Shown piece after piece: positions 1 to 5,199 of a stretch of DNA of 5,199 nt. The notes under the pieces were generated by a model that was not told the origin of the DNA, did not search any database, and saw nothing but the letters and a program-made list of their open reading frames with translations. The stretch lies in NCBI GenBank assembly GCA_030609665.1, contig JAUWBW010000145.1, positions 1-5,199 of the forward strand. Direction: 5' to 3'. Each line of letters opens with the position of its first letter. Positions within the stretch are counted from its first letter, which is position 1. Source of the stretch: Methanosarcinaceae archaeon (lineage in GTDB: Archaea; Halobacteriota; Methanosarcinia; Methanosarcinales; Methanosarcinaceae). Position numbers and translations under genes: made by a program.

Positions 1-600
1 ACGTATCCGCTTCTTTTGACACTTATGTATGGATATCAGGAAAATATCCAGATCGATGGTGATAATGAGACAAGTCTTGGTATTACAAACCTTGAGGTCG
101 GTATGTGGTATGAAATTGGTGGGGCGAATATAACAATCCCAATATCGGTCAAGGAAGAGGCAAGGTTTGAAGTAACTGGTGTAAGTGGAGAACTTGTGGC
201 TGACGAGGAAGGGTTGCTTTCTGTTACATTCAAGAACGTGGGGGACCTGGCAATTAAGGATGCGACGGTGAGGATTAGCGCATCAGACCCGTTCAGCACA
301 ACCGATGACCAGGCATTTATTGGCTCGATCGCTTCGGGTGAGAGTGCTGTTGCACTGTTCAACCTGAAAGTGGATGAGACCGCAACAACAAAGATGTATG
401 CAATCAACAGCGAGATCAAGTACGAGGATGTTGATGGTCATGACCAGATATCGGATGTCATAAAGATACAGGTCGAGACCTTACCTGCAATACCCACATC
501 AGAAAAACTCGGTAACTTGAAGATCATTGTGGCTGGACTTTTGGTCGTGGTGGTTGCAGCTATTGGGTTGCGGGTGTATAAGAATACCAAACGTGAGTGA
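1..600 (+). CDS. COG1361-like surface protein, membrane-anchored, 3' part only
   Basis: The reading frame is open from the first base (ACG TAT CCG...), so this is the last 199 codons of a longer gene; the TTG at 16 is not a real start. The visible part has beta-rich extracellular character. A stretch at about residues 50-160 resembles the CARDB/NEW3-type Ig-like domains of archaeal COG1361 proteins: it contains 'SVTFKNVGDLAIKDATV', a conserved-looking 'GSIASGES' turn and then 'INSEIKYEDVDG'. The last 27 residues form one hydrophobic helix (core 'IIVAGLLVVVVAAIGL') followed by a basic tail KNTKRE, which places the C-terminus in the cytoplasm and the rest outside. The family is usually described as S-layer-domain-like; its function is poorly known and some members sit beside exporters. 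The stop is TGA. The fold class is fairly sure, the specific role unknown. Confidence 0.8.
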   Translation, partial: TYPLLLTLMYGYQENIQIDGDNETSLGITNLEVGMWYEIGGANITIPISVKEEARFEVTGVSGELVADEEGLLSVTFKNVGDLAIKDATVRISASDPFSTTDDQAFIGSIASGESAVALFNLKVDETATTKMYAINSEIKYEDVDGHDQISDVIKIQVETLPAIPTSEKLGNLKIIVAGLLVVVVAAIGLRVYKNTKRE

Positions 601-610
601 TCTATTGCGG

Positions 611-655
611 ACACCGGATGTACCCTCTTTCCGGTGTTTGTTTTTTTGTTTTTTT
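611..655 (+). terminator. Hairpin plus T-tract terminator of the surface protein gene
   Basis: An 8-bp perfect stem pairs ACACCGGA (611-618) with TCCGGTGT (630-637) around an 11-nt loop. A run that is almost all T follows to 655. It lies 10 bases after the stop codon of the upstream gene. Archaeal termination mainly depends on oligo-T in the non-template strand, which is present here whether or not the stem matters. Confidence 0.8.
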
Positions 656-908
656 GATGCTTCATCCTTGATCTGTATATAGAGACAGAGATCGTCGAAT
701 TTATCCCTATATATGATACAAGTTTGTGCTTATGGATTGTTTTTGGGAGAATTGAGTAACCACTTTATCCACTGCACCGATATGAACATCAAATAAAATA
801 CGTCTTTGTTTAGCTGGTTTCGATAGGGGAATGAGAGTCAGATCTAATTAAATTCCTTTACAGGTTAAATAGAGTTGAGGTAAACACCTACTCTCAATCC
901 CCGATAAA
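656..908. other. Gene-poor AT-rich spacer
   Basis: I see no convincing coding frame here on either strand. There is a possible archaeal TATA box, CTATATATG at 707-715, but the ATG downstream of it (733) opens only a seven-codon frame ending in TGA, so any transcript from it would be non-coding or would have a long leader before the ORF at 909. The only other structure is the inverted repeat at 826-902, listed separately. Confidence 0.5.
826..902. repeat. Near-perfect inverted repeat, 13-bp arms
   Basis: The left arm GGGGAATGAGAGT (826-838) and the right arm ACTCTCAATCCCC (890-902) are complementary at 12 of 13 positions, separated by 51 bases. A smaller hairpin, AGGT-AAAC-ACCT (878-889), abuts the right arm from inside. 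The structure ends six bases before the ATG of the doubtful ORF at 909. It could be a structured 5' leader, a small RNA or the scar of a small mobile element. No target-site duplication is obvious. Confidence 0.5.
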
Positions 909-1193
909 ATGTCGATGCGCAGCCAAAATAGCCAGGCCCTGCGCAGCAACCCCGCAGTAGGCAGCGCGTTCCAATGCTATAACCTATCCGCATTCGCAAA
1001 ATACGCAGTTCTTACGTCTGGAGCAATACGTACAAAAACAGATGCGCTAACAGCGATTGAAATTTCGATGTGCATGCAGGACAGTGATGGAATACAGCGC
1101 CGCGCTACGCACATGTGGTGGCACCGTTTTTATCCTGAACTCGTTAAACCGCCTGCGCCACAACACGACGATGCACTGACTAAAAAATACTAA
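909..1193 (+). CDS. Doubtful 94-codon ORF, hypothetical, atypical codon use
   Basis: ATG to TAA, 94 codons, not recognised as any family. In favour of it: the frame is open through a region of roughly 50% GC inside an AT-richer spacer, codon choice is not random, and a hairpin with flanking T-rich sequence follows the stop. Against it: there is no Shine-Dalgarno sequence before ATG 909 (the preceding bases are CCCCGATAAA), the second ATG at 915 is equally plausible, and the predicted protein has no clear hydrophobic core, membrane segment or motif. All six arginines use CGC or CGT and none uses AGA/AGG, which is unlike a typical methanosarcinal gene and suggests either foreign origin or a non-coding sequence read by chance. 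The protein contains a WWHRFYPEL stretch near residue 75 and ends in KKY. It could be a remnant of a transferred gene or a structured RNA. Confidence 0.3.
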   Translation: MSMRSQNSQALRSNPAVGSAFQCYNLSAFAKYAVLTSGAIRTKTDALTAIEISMCMQDSDGIQRRATHMWWHRFYPELVKPPAPQHDDALTKKY

Positions 1194-1240
1194 AATACAA
1201 AGAGATATGTGAATGGGGGGGAAACCCCCCACTATAGACG
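1178..1240. terminator. Probable bidirectional terminator with GAAA-capped G/C stem
   Basis: TGGGGGG (1214-1220) pairs perfectly with CCCCCCA (1225-1231) around a GAAA tetraloop when read on the + strand. The element lies between the stop of the + strand ORF (1193) and the stop of the - strand gene (1243). On the - strand it is followed by a T-rich stretch (complement of about 1178-1199, including a run of six T), a good archaeal oligo-T terminator. On the + strand only a short TTTT follows at 1241-1244. Its position fits termination of the small gene at 1243-1503. Confidence 0.55.
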
Positions 1241-1242
1241 TT

Positions 1243-1503
1243 TTAGTCATAAGTTTCGCCATTCGGTATTCGCATAGCCAGAAGCTTTTGTTCATGTGGT
1301 TTGAGTTTATGGTACATAATATCCATAGCTGCCATAGAATGGTAACCTCTATCGATCAGGTTATGCTGGCTATGAAAATTGTCCACTGCCCAATTGAAGG
1401 CATCCCACACCTTCCAATCTTCTTGATATATCTTGTCTACCGCTGCGGTTATCGCAGGTTCCATATCATGCATTAGTTCTTCTCTATTATACAATTTTGT
1501 CAT
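1243..1503 (-). CDS. Small conserved-looking hypothetical protein, 86 aa
   Basis: I do not recognise this protein. ATG (1503-1501) to TAA (1245-1243) gives 86 residues, predicted soluble, mostly helical and acidic, rich in His, Trp, Met and Tyr. It has no signal peptide, no membrane segment and no cysteines. The middle reads like an amphipathic helical bundle: 'MEPAITAAVDKIYQEDWKVWDAFNWAVDNFHSQ' is visible in two parts, around residues 14-31 and 32-46, then 'IDRGYHSMAAMDIMYHKLKPHEQKLLAMRIP' split around residues 50-66 and 67-80. The start is well supported by GGAGGTGA nine bases upstream and a TATA box about 45 bases upstream. It stands alone, downstream of a decayed ATPase gene on the same strand and facing a doubtful + strand ORF. 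The palindrome over its promoter suggests tight regulation, possibly by an unlinked or self-encoded factor. It has no helix-turn-helix motif that I can identify. Confidence 0.75.
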   Translation of the reverse strand: MTKLYNREELMHDMEPAITAAVDKIYQEDWKVWDAFNWAVDNFHSQHNLIDRGYHSMAAMDIMYHKLKPHEQKLLAMRIPNGETYD

Positions 1504-1512
1504 ACAGTAAAG

Positions 1513-1520
1513 TCACCTCC
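1513..1520 (-). promoter_or_regulatory. Strong Shine-Dalgarno site of the 86-aa gene
   Basis: The - strand reads GGAGGTGA, an eight-base match to the complement of the archaeal 16S rRNA 3' end, with nine bases to the ATG at 1503. It is the clearest ribosome binding site in the window and fixes the start of this gene. Confidence 0.85.
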
Positions 1521-1524
1521 ACGT

Positions 1525-1562
1525 GTAACACGAATATGAACTAATTTCATATAAAGTGTTAC
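1525..1562 (-). promoter_or_regulatory. TATA promoter embedded in a 38-bp interrupted palindrome (candidate operator)
   Basis: On the + strand the outer arms GTAACAC (1525-1531) and GTGTTAC (1556-1562) are perfect complements, and so are the inner arms ATATGAA (1534-1540) and TTCATAT (1546-1552). They are separated by a 2/3-base asymmetry and a 5-base centre. On the - strand the TATA box TTTATATG (complement of 1548-1555) lies inside the palindrome, and the transcription start expected about 25 bases downstream falls near 1525-1530, at its far edge. A dimeric protein bound here would block TBP/TFB and polymerase. The related box TTAACA at 1568-1573 adds a third half-site, pairing with TGTTA at 1557-1561. 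The symmetry is seen directly; the operator role is inferred. Confidence 0.6.
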
Positions 1563-1613
1563 TAATATTAACAATGGTAATACTATATGATAAAGCTTTC
1601 CTTTGTTCAGACA

Positions 1614-1903
1614 TCATCCCAGTAACCATTTCCACAACGGCTTATACACCATCTTTTAACACCTTCGATATCTTCGCCTTTCGTTGTCAAAAAATCACAT
1701 TCATACTTGTTTTTCAAGTAATACACGTCATCATCCCGTCTTTTGAAATGTATTAAGACGATATTCCCATATGATCTACCGATATTTTGAGAGAACTTAA
1801 ATGAGACCTCATTTATCGAACCGGTATCGATCACATAGACCTTTTTTGGATTTGCTAACTGCTCTTTTAATTTACCATATTTTGGAACCATGAATGCAAA
1901 ATT
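1614..1903 (-). pseudogene. Remnant of a DUF4143-type archaeal ATPase, 5'-truncated and frameshifted
   Basis: The frame from 1891 contains the DUF4143 C-terminal pattern of COG1373-type ATPases: 'LKEQLANPKKVYVIDTGS', 'NEVSFKFSQNIGR', 'NIVLIHFKRR' and 'DVYYLKNKYECDFL', in the expected order. The homology starts abruptly near 1903, so the whole AAA domain with Walker A and B is missing. No sign of it is seen between 1904 and 1984. After KGEDIEG the frame runs into unrelated residues and stops at 1607, but the neighbouring frame reads KMVYKPLWKWLLG and then TGA (1616-1614), the typical PLWKWLL end of this family. A frameshift near 1650 therefore separates the body from its tail, and the segment usually found between DFL and the tail appears deleted. 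ATG 1891 has no ribosome binding site. Such fragments are common in methanogen genomes. Confidence 0.8.
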
Positions 1904-1924
1904 AGTATTTGTTTAGGTAGTATT

Positions 1925-1968
1925 GGCGCCGAGGCAACCAGTCGCTTGCAGCGTGTTGATGTGGCGCC
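1925..1968 (-). terminator. 44-nt imperfect hairpin downstream of modE-like gene, possible operon terminator
   Basis: Nested complementary blocks form one hairpin: GGCGCC (1925-1930) with GGCGCC (1963-1968), CAAC (1935-1938) with GTTG (1955-1958), and CGCT (1943-1946) with AGCG (1950-1953) around a TGC loop, 14 Watson-Crick pairs in all. On the - strand it begins 16 bases after the modE stop. No strong T-run follows directly (only TTTT near 1898-1901), so termination is uncertain. It could instead be a processed 3' end or an insertion scar, since the ATPase remnant begins just beyond it. Confidence 0.45.
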
Positions 1969-1984
1969 TTTAACTTGAATTTCC

Positions 1985-2518
1985 CTACTTCTTCCCGATC
2001 ATCACTTCCGTAGACTTGACAATCGCAAACACCTCATCCCCCTCCTTAATCCCCAACTTATCCACAGCCTCACTTGTAATAACCGACGTCACAACAGTCG
2101 GCTCGATCAAGATCTTCACTTTGGATATTACATCGCCTTCCTCGACCCCAACAACCTTGCCACGCATCTGGTTTCGTGCCGTGATCTTCAACCCCACACC
2201 TTCCCAGAACGTTTCATCGTCAACGGTCTCATGGATGATATTCTTCTGGGATTCATACTCAGCGAGCAACTCCCTCCCATAATCCGTCAGGAATGTCCCC
2301 TGCTCCTTGCCACCGCGAACAGTCGTAACAACATCCTGCCCAGCACCCTCCTGCATGCTCTTTAGCATCTTCCATGCATGCTTGTATGAGATGTTGAGCC
2401 TCTTGCTTGCTTTGTTCAAGGACCTTTCTTCGTCTATGGCTTCCAGAAGTGCTGCCTTCCCTTCGCCAATCAATTGTTTGCCATCCTCTGTCAGCCACAG
2501 TTTTGTTTTAGTTTTCAT
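1985..2518 (-). CDS. ModE-like molybdate/tungstate-responsive regulator, single Mop domain
   Basis: 177 residues. The N-terminal half is a ModE/LysR-type winged helix: residues about 20-57 give the helix-turn-helix ('ALLEAIDEERSLNKASKRL', then 'NISYKHAWKMLKSM', matching the ModE pattern S-x-x-x-A-W), and residues 63-80 form the wing (VVTTVRGGKEQGTFLTDYG). A short linker leads to a TOBE/Mop domain at about 110-176 with the signature ARNQMRGKV (114-122) and the closing VFAIVKSTEVMIG. Escherichia coli ModE has two Mop domains and about 260 residues; this one has one, as in many archaeal relatives, so oxyanion binding probably needs the dimer. It is the last gene of the wtp operon, 52 bases after wtpC. 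Known family members repress molybdate uptake genes when the anion is bound. The stop is TAG, followed after four sense codons by TAA. The gene may regulate the operon it ends, but no binding site upstream of wtpA is visible in this window. Confidence 0.88.
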   Translation of the reverse strand: MKTKTKLWLTEDGKQLIGEGKAALLEAIDEERSLNKASKRLNISYKHAWKMLKSMQEGAGQDVVTTVRGGKEQGTFLTDYGRELLAEYESQKNIIHETVDDETFWEGVGLKITARNQMRGKVVGVEEGDVISKVKILIEPTVVTSVITSEAVDKLGIKEGDEVFAIVKSTEVMIGKK

Positions 2519-2530
2519 ATCTTGTTACCT

Positions 2531-2544
2531 ATGAATATACTCAT
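2531..2544 (-). promoter_or_regulatory. Small imperfect palindrome before modE-like gene
   Basis: ATGAATATACTCAT in the 52-base gap between wtpC and the modE-like gene is symmetric at 12 of 14 positions, with a TATA core. It lies 12 bases upstream of the ATG. It may be a regulator half-site pair or chance in AT-rich DNA. An AGGT close to the start (complement of 2527-2530) is the only candidate ribosome binding site. Confidence 0.25.
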
Positions 2545-2570
2545 CATAATTCTATCCATCACAACTCATA

Positions 2571-3620
2571 TCAAACAACATGAACCGCAGAAGCCTTGAA
2601 CGAAACAACCACAGGTTCCCCGCATACAAGACCCAACTCATCTGCCGACTGGTTAGTCACAAACGCGTTCAACAAAAAACCGCCATCCATATCCGCCTTC
2701 ACTCTCACAAGAGCACCCATCCGCTCAACCTCAAGCAACCTGCATTCGAACGAATTCCTTGCACTGCTGTTGACCCCCGTTTTACTCAAAGTCACATTTT
2801 CAGGGCGCAGACAAGCATAAACCGTATCCCCAACCGCGCATTCCGATACAGCTTCGAGCATTGTGCCACCTATATCAAGCACAGCAACCCCATTGCTGTT
2901 TTCAATGACCTCCCCCTTCAACACATTCTCAACACCAACAAAATGAGCAACCTCATCATTAACAGGCTTGTCAAACACTTCATCCGGTGTACCTACCTGC
3001 ACGATCCTGCCATCCATCATAATTGCAATGCGGTCTGCAAGTATTCTTGCTTCTGTCTGATCATGGGTTACATGGATAACCGTGAGTTTGGAATCGTTAT
3101 TGATATTTTTTAAGATTCGGCGAGTCGAGTCCTGTGTCCCCGGGTCAAGTGCACTCAAAGGTTCATCTAAAAGCAGAACATCAGGCTTGATAACAAGCAC
3201 TCTTGCAAGTGCGACCCGTTGTTGTTCACCGCCGGAAAGTGTCTGTGAGTGCCTATGCAACAAGTGCTCGATATTGAGATATCCTGCAATCTTTTTAACC
3301 GTATCACTATTCTTAACTCCCCTCATCCGCATCCCGAATTCAATGTTCTTTGCTGCATTCATGTGTGGAAAAAGAGAGTAATCCTGATACACAAAACCGA
3401 TATTGCGCTTTTCAGGCGGAAGTCCAATGACATTTTCGCCTCCAATTGAGATTTCGCCTTCGTCCGGCTGGTAAAATCCTGCAATAAGTTCCAATAGAAG
3501 CGTTTTTCCGGCACCGGTCGGACCCAATATCACAAAATACTCCCCATCCCCAATGTTTAGGTCGATTCCTGCGAGCCGAAATTCCTTCCAATTCCGGTGC
3601 AATCCCTTAATCTTTATCAT
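2571..3620 (-). CDS. wtpC: Tungstate/molybdate ABC transporter ATP-binding protein WtpC
   Basis: 349 residues, the usual length for WtpC/ModC-type ATPases. All nucleotide-binding motifs are intact: Walker A GPTGAGKT (33-40), Q-loop Q79, ABC signature LSGGEQQR (128-135), Walker B VLLLDEP (148-154), D-loop SALD (156-159) and H-loop H186. After the ATPase domain (about 1-235) comes a C-terminal regulatory region with a TOBE/Mop domain at about 287-349 that starts with the Mop-like SARNSFECRL. In the related Methanosarcina acetivorans ModBC this region binds the oxyanion and inhibits transport, so feedback inhibition is plausible here. It acts as a dimer on the cytoplasmic face of WtpB. Its ATG overlaps the end of wtpB by 14 bases, which indicates translational coupling. 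A GGATGG-like ribosome binding site lies about ten bases upstream. Stop TGA. Whether W or Mo is the preferred substrate cannot be read from this subunit. Confidence 0.93.
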   Translation of the reverse strand: MIKIKGLHRNWKEFRLAGIDLNIGDGEYFVILGPTGAGKTLLLELIAGFYQPDEGEISIGGENVIGLPPEKRNIGFVYQDYSLFPHMNAAKNIEFGMRMRGVKNSDTVKKIAGYLNIEHLLHRHSQTLSGGEQQRVALARVLVIKPDVLLLDEPLSALDPGTQDSTRRILKNINNDSKLTVIHVTHDQTEARILADRIAIMMDGRIVQVGTPDEVFDKPVNDEVAHFVGVENVLKGEVIENSNGVAVLDIGGTMLEAVSECAVGDTVYACLRPENVTLSKTGVNSSARNSFECRLLEVERMGALVRVKADMDGGFLLNAFVTNQSADELGLVCGEPVVVSFKASAVHVV

Positions 3621-4437
3621 ACACTTTCCATCCTGCAGATAATATCCGCACAGCTATGAATATCGTAAGAGTGACAAGGATCAGTAAAACAGCGACCGGA
3701 CGTGATGCCGAAAGACCTTGTGACAAATACCTGTCATATATAAGGGTCGGGCCTATCATTGGATAATATGCGATCATCACAACAGCACCAAATTCGCTGA
3801 TAGCTCGTGCCCAGCACATGATCGATCCGATTAAGAGATGACGGGAAGCAAGTGGAAGTGTTACAAATGCGAATACTTTCCAAAGCGGTGCTCCAAGGGA
3901 GCGCGCCACATTTTCAAGTTTTGGATCAATACTTTTGAAACCCTCACGTGCCGAATTTGTCATAAAAGGTGCAGACACGAACAGCATTGCAATAACTATT
4001 CCAGGCATTGCATCCCTGAACTGGATATAAGGCCCGAGCGGAGCACCGAGTAAGCCGTTTGCACCAAACACAGTAAGCAGCGCAATACCTGCAACAGTAT
4101 GCGGAATCACCACTGGTACATCCAGCATGCTTTCGACAAATCGTTTTCCAGCAAAGTTATTTCTTGCAAGAATGTATGCCATAGGCACACCTAGCAAGAA
4201 AGCTACCACAGTAGCAATGAAACCCGCATACAATGACAGTAATATGGACTTTACCACAGATTTGCTCGCTGCCGCATCCAAAAGACCGTCAAGATCAATC
4301 AGCACCTGCCCGACTATCATGTTGGTAATAGTCACAAAAACAAAAAAAAGGAGAACTAGCGACAAAATGTAAAATAGTAACATAAGGGGGTCAACCCTTT
4401 TGATGTTCGCTAGTTTTTGCTTCATTAAGATCCCCAT
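3607..4437 (-). CDS. wtpB: Tungstate/molybdate ABC transporter permease WtpB
   Basis: 276 residues of a binding-protein-dependent transport inner-membrane component. Hydrophobic segments lie at about residues 18-42, 62-90, 105-130, 144-161, 200-225 and 247-268, consistent with six transmembrane helices. The family motif DVPVVIPHTVAGIALL is at 106-121, and the cytoplasmic EAA coupling loop is at about 175-195 (ENVARSLGAP..., closing in TLP), which docks on WtpC. The protein forms a homodimer that passes the oxyanion from WtpA. The gene starts 18 bases after the wtpA stop. ATG 4437 and ATG 4425 are both possible; the inner one (MKQK...) has GGGGAT a few bases upstream and may be the true start, which would shorten the protein by four residues. 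The end overlaps wtpC by 14 bases. Stop TAA. Confidence 0.92.
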   Translation of the reverse strand: MGILMKQKLANIKRVDPLMLLFYILSLVLLFFVFVTITNMIVGQVLIDLDGLLDAAASKSVVKSILLSLYAGFIATVVAFLLGVPMAYILARNNFAGKRFVESMLDVPVVIPHTVAGIALLTVFGANGLLGAPLGPYIQFRDAMPGIVIAMLFVSAPFMTNSAREGFKSIDPKLENVARSLGAPLWKVFAFVTLPLASRHLLIGSIMCWARAISEFGAVVMIAYYPMIGPTLIYDRYLSQGLSASRPVAVLLILVTLTIFIAVRILSAGWKVYDKD

Positions 4438-4455
4438 TATTCCATATCGTCACTC

Positions 4456-5199
4456 TTATGCCAGATATTCCTTCAATTCATCCGGTACTACATTTATATC
4501 ATTTGATACCGCAGGAACGATTGGTGGCTGTCCGTTATCAATAAATATCTGTTGTCCCTCTTCGCTTATTACTAGTTTCACGAATTCCACTGCAAGATCA
4601 TTCTCTATTGCATTATTTGGTATTGTTATTCCATATACGATTGGCTTACCGTCAATAACTTTTCCGTTTGAAAGTTCTATATTCACTTTATTATACATAT
4701 CTTTGTAATCTATGGAACCCAGATCGATCTGGGATGGAAGTTCCACAAACTTAAATCCGTGCTGAACTGCAACACTTCTGTAGATATAGAAATAATCGAT
4801 CTCACCCATTTCCAGGGCAGACGAGAGTTCAACTTCCATGCTTCTAAGCATTATCTTTTTTGTGTCAGGATTGATATCTTCTGACATTGGCATTTTTATA
4901 GCAGATATATCCCCTTCTGTCGAGATCGTTATTTCGGTATTTGCTCCCATTATGTCATCATATATCGTATCATCTGAATAATAATTTTCAGCCAGTTGTG
5001 TGACTAACTGTGAGCGATAACCACAAGGGTCATCATTAGGATTGGAAATACCAAAGGTGACATCATCCCTTCTTAGTATATCATACCAGTTATCCTGATT
5101 GATCTCATCACTGTATTTACTATCATCAGTATATGCTATTACGATCTGGTTGCGGGCAAATACAACATACCAATCCGTAAAGTCAGGGATCATCATTGA
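4456..5199 (-). CDS. wtpA: Tungstate/molybdate-binding protein WtpA, C-terminal part (5' end outside window)
   Basis: The frame is open through the window edge (the codon before the first visible ATG is TCA, Ser), so the start is missing. About 247 residues are present of a family usually near 350, so the signal peptide with lipobox and the first oxyanion-binding serines lie outside. Typical WtpA blocks are seen: 'DWYVVFARNQIVIAYTDDS', 'FGISNPNDDPCGYRS', 'MEVELSSALEMGEIDYFYIY' followed by RSVAVQHGF, and 'VYGITIPNNA'. Counting from the first visible Met (5196), Asp56 (in DPCGYRS) and Glu121 (in MEVEL) are 65 residues apart. That is the spacing of Asp153 and Glu218, which I recall as the carboxylates completing six-coordination of the metal in Archaeoglobus fulgidus ModA/WtpA. 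This supports true WtpA-type high-affinity binding. It is the first gene seen of the wtpABC-modE cluster. The promoter lies upstream, beyond 5199. Stop TAA. Confidence 0.93.
   Translation of the reverse strand, partial: SMMIPDFTDWYVVFARNQIVIAYTDDSKYSDEINQDNWYDILRRDDVTFGISNPNDDPCGYRSQLVTQLAENYYSDDTIYDDIMGANTEITISTEGDISAIKMPMSEDINPDTKKIMLRSMEVELSSALEMGEIDYFYIYRSVAVQHGFKFVELPSQIDLGSIDYKDMYNKVNIELSNGKVIDGKPIVYGITIPNNAIENDLAVEFVKLVISEEGQQIFIDNGQPPIVPAVSNDINVVPDELKEYLA

Noticed and set aside
36..419. 127-codon - strand ORF opposite the surface protein gene
   Set aside because: A shadow of the real + strand frame, which has domain features and a membrane anchor.
826..1240. tRNA, SRP RNA, RNase P RNA or CRISPR array
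   Set aside because: I found no T-loop sequence, no conserved SRP or RNase P motifs and no regularly spaced direct repeats.
1047..1295. 82-codon - strand ORF
   Set aside because: It runs through the G/C hairpin and overlaps the end of the better supported 86-aa gene; no ribosome binding site or motif.
1213..1476. 87-codon + strand ORF
   Set aside because: Antisense to the 86-aa gene, which has strong expression signals.
1925..1985. PYLIS-like element after the UAG of the ModE-like gene
   Set aside because: A UAA follows four codons later, before the hairpin, and the protein is complete at UAG, so functional recoding is unlikely.
2580..3113. 177-codon + strand ORF opposite wtpC
   Set aside because: It is antisense to an intact ABC ATPase with all motifs; the protein has no recognisable features.

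Overview
The window looks like part of a methanogenic archaeon, most likely of the Methanosarcinaceae type. This is inferred from gene content: a COG1361-type surface protein with a C-terminal membrane anchor, a WtpABC tungstate/molybdate ABC transporter, a one-Mop-domain ModE-like regulator, a decayed DUF4143-type archaeal ATPase gene and TATA-type promoter sequences. No rRNA or other taxonomic marker is present, so the genus is open.

Layout. (1) 1-600, + strand: the 3' end of a membrane-anchored extracellular protein, followed by a hairpin/T-tract terminator at 611-655. (2) 656-1240: a gene-poor stretch with a near-perfect 12/13 inverted repeat (826-902), a doubtful 94-codon ORF (909-1193) whose codon use differs from its neighbours, and a G/C hairpin with a GAAA loop (1214-1231) lying between convergent ORFs. 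(3) 1243-1562, - strand: a small 86-residue gene of unknown function. It has a strong ribosome binding site and a TATA box embedded in a long interrupted palindrome that looks like an operator. (4) 1614-1903, - strand: a decayed remnant of a DUF4143/AAA ATPase, 5'-truncated and frameshifted, lying beside a 44-nt imperfect hairpin (1925-1968). (5) 1985-5199, - strand: wtpA (5' end outside the window), wtpB, wtpC and a modE-like regulator, in that transcription order and tightly packed.

How the genes work together. WtpA captures tungstate or molybdate outside the cell, WtpB forms the membrane channel and WtpC hydrolyses ATP. WtpC carries its own C-terminal TOBE/Mop domain that probably senses the oxyanion. 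The ModE-like protein combines a winged-helix DNA-binding domain with one oxyanion-binding Mop domain and is the natural candidate to regulate this operon. In methanogens the metal is needed for the molybdo- or tungstopterin formylmethanofuran dehydrogenases. I see no clearly novel multi-gene system. The most interesting unexplained element is the small gene at 1243-1503 with its palindromic promoter.
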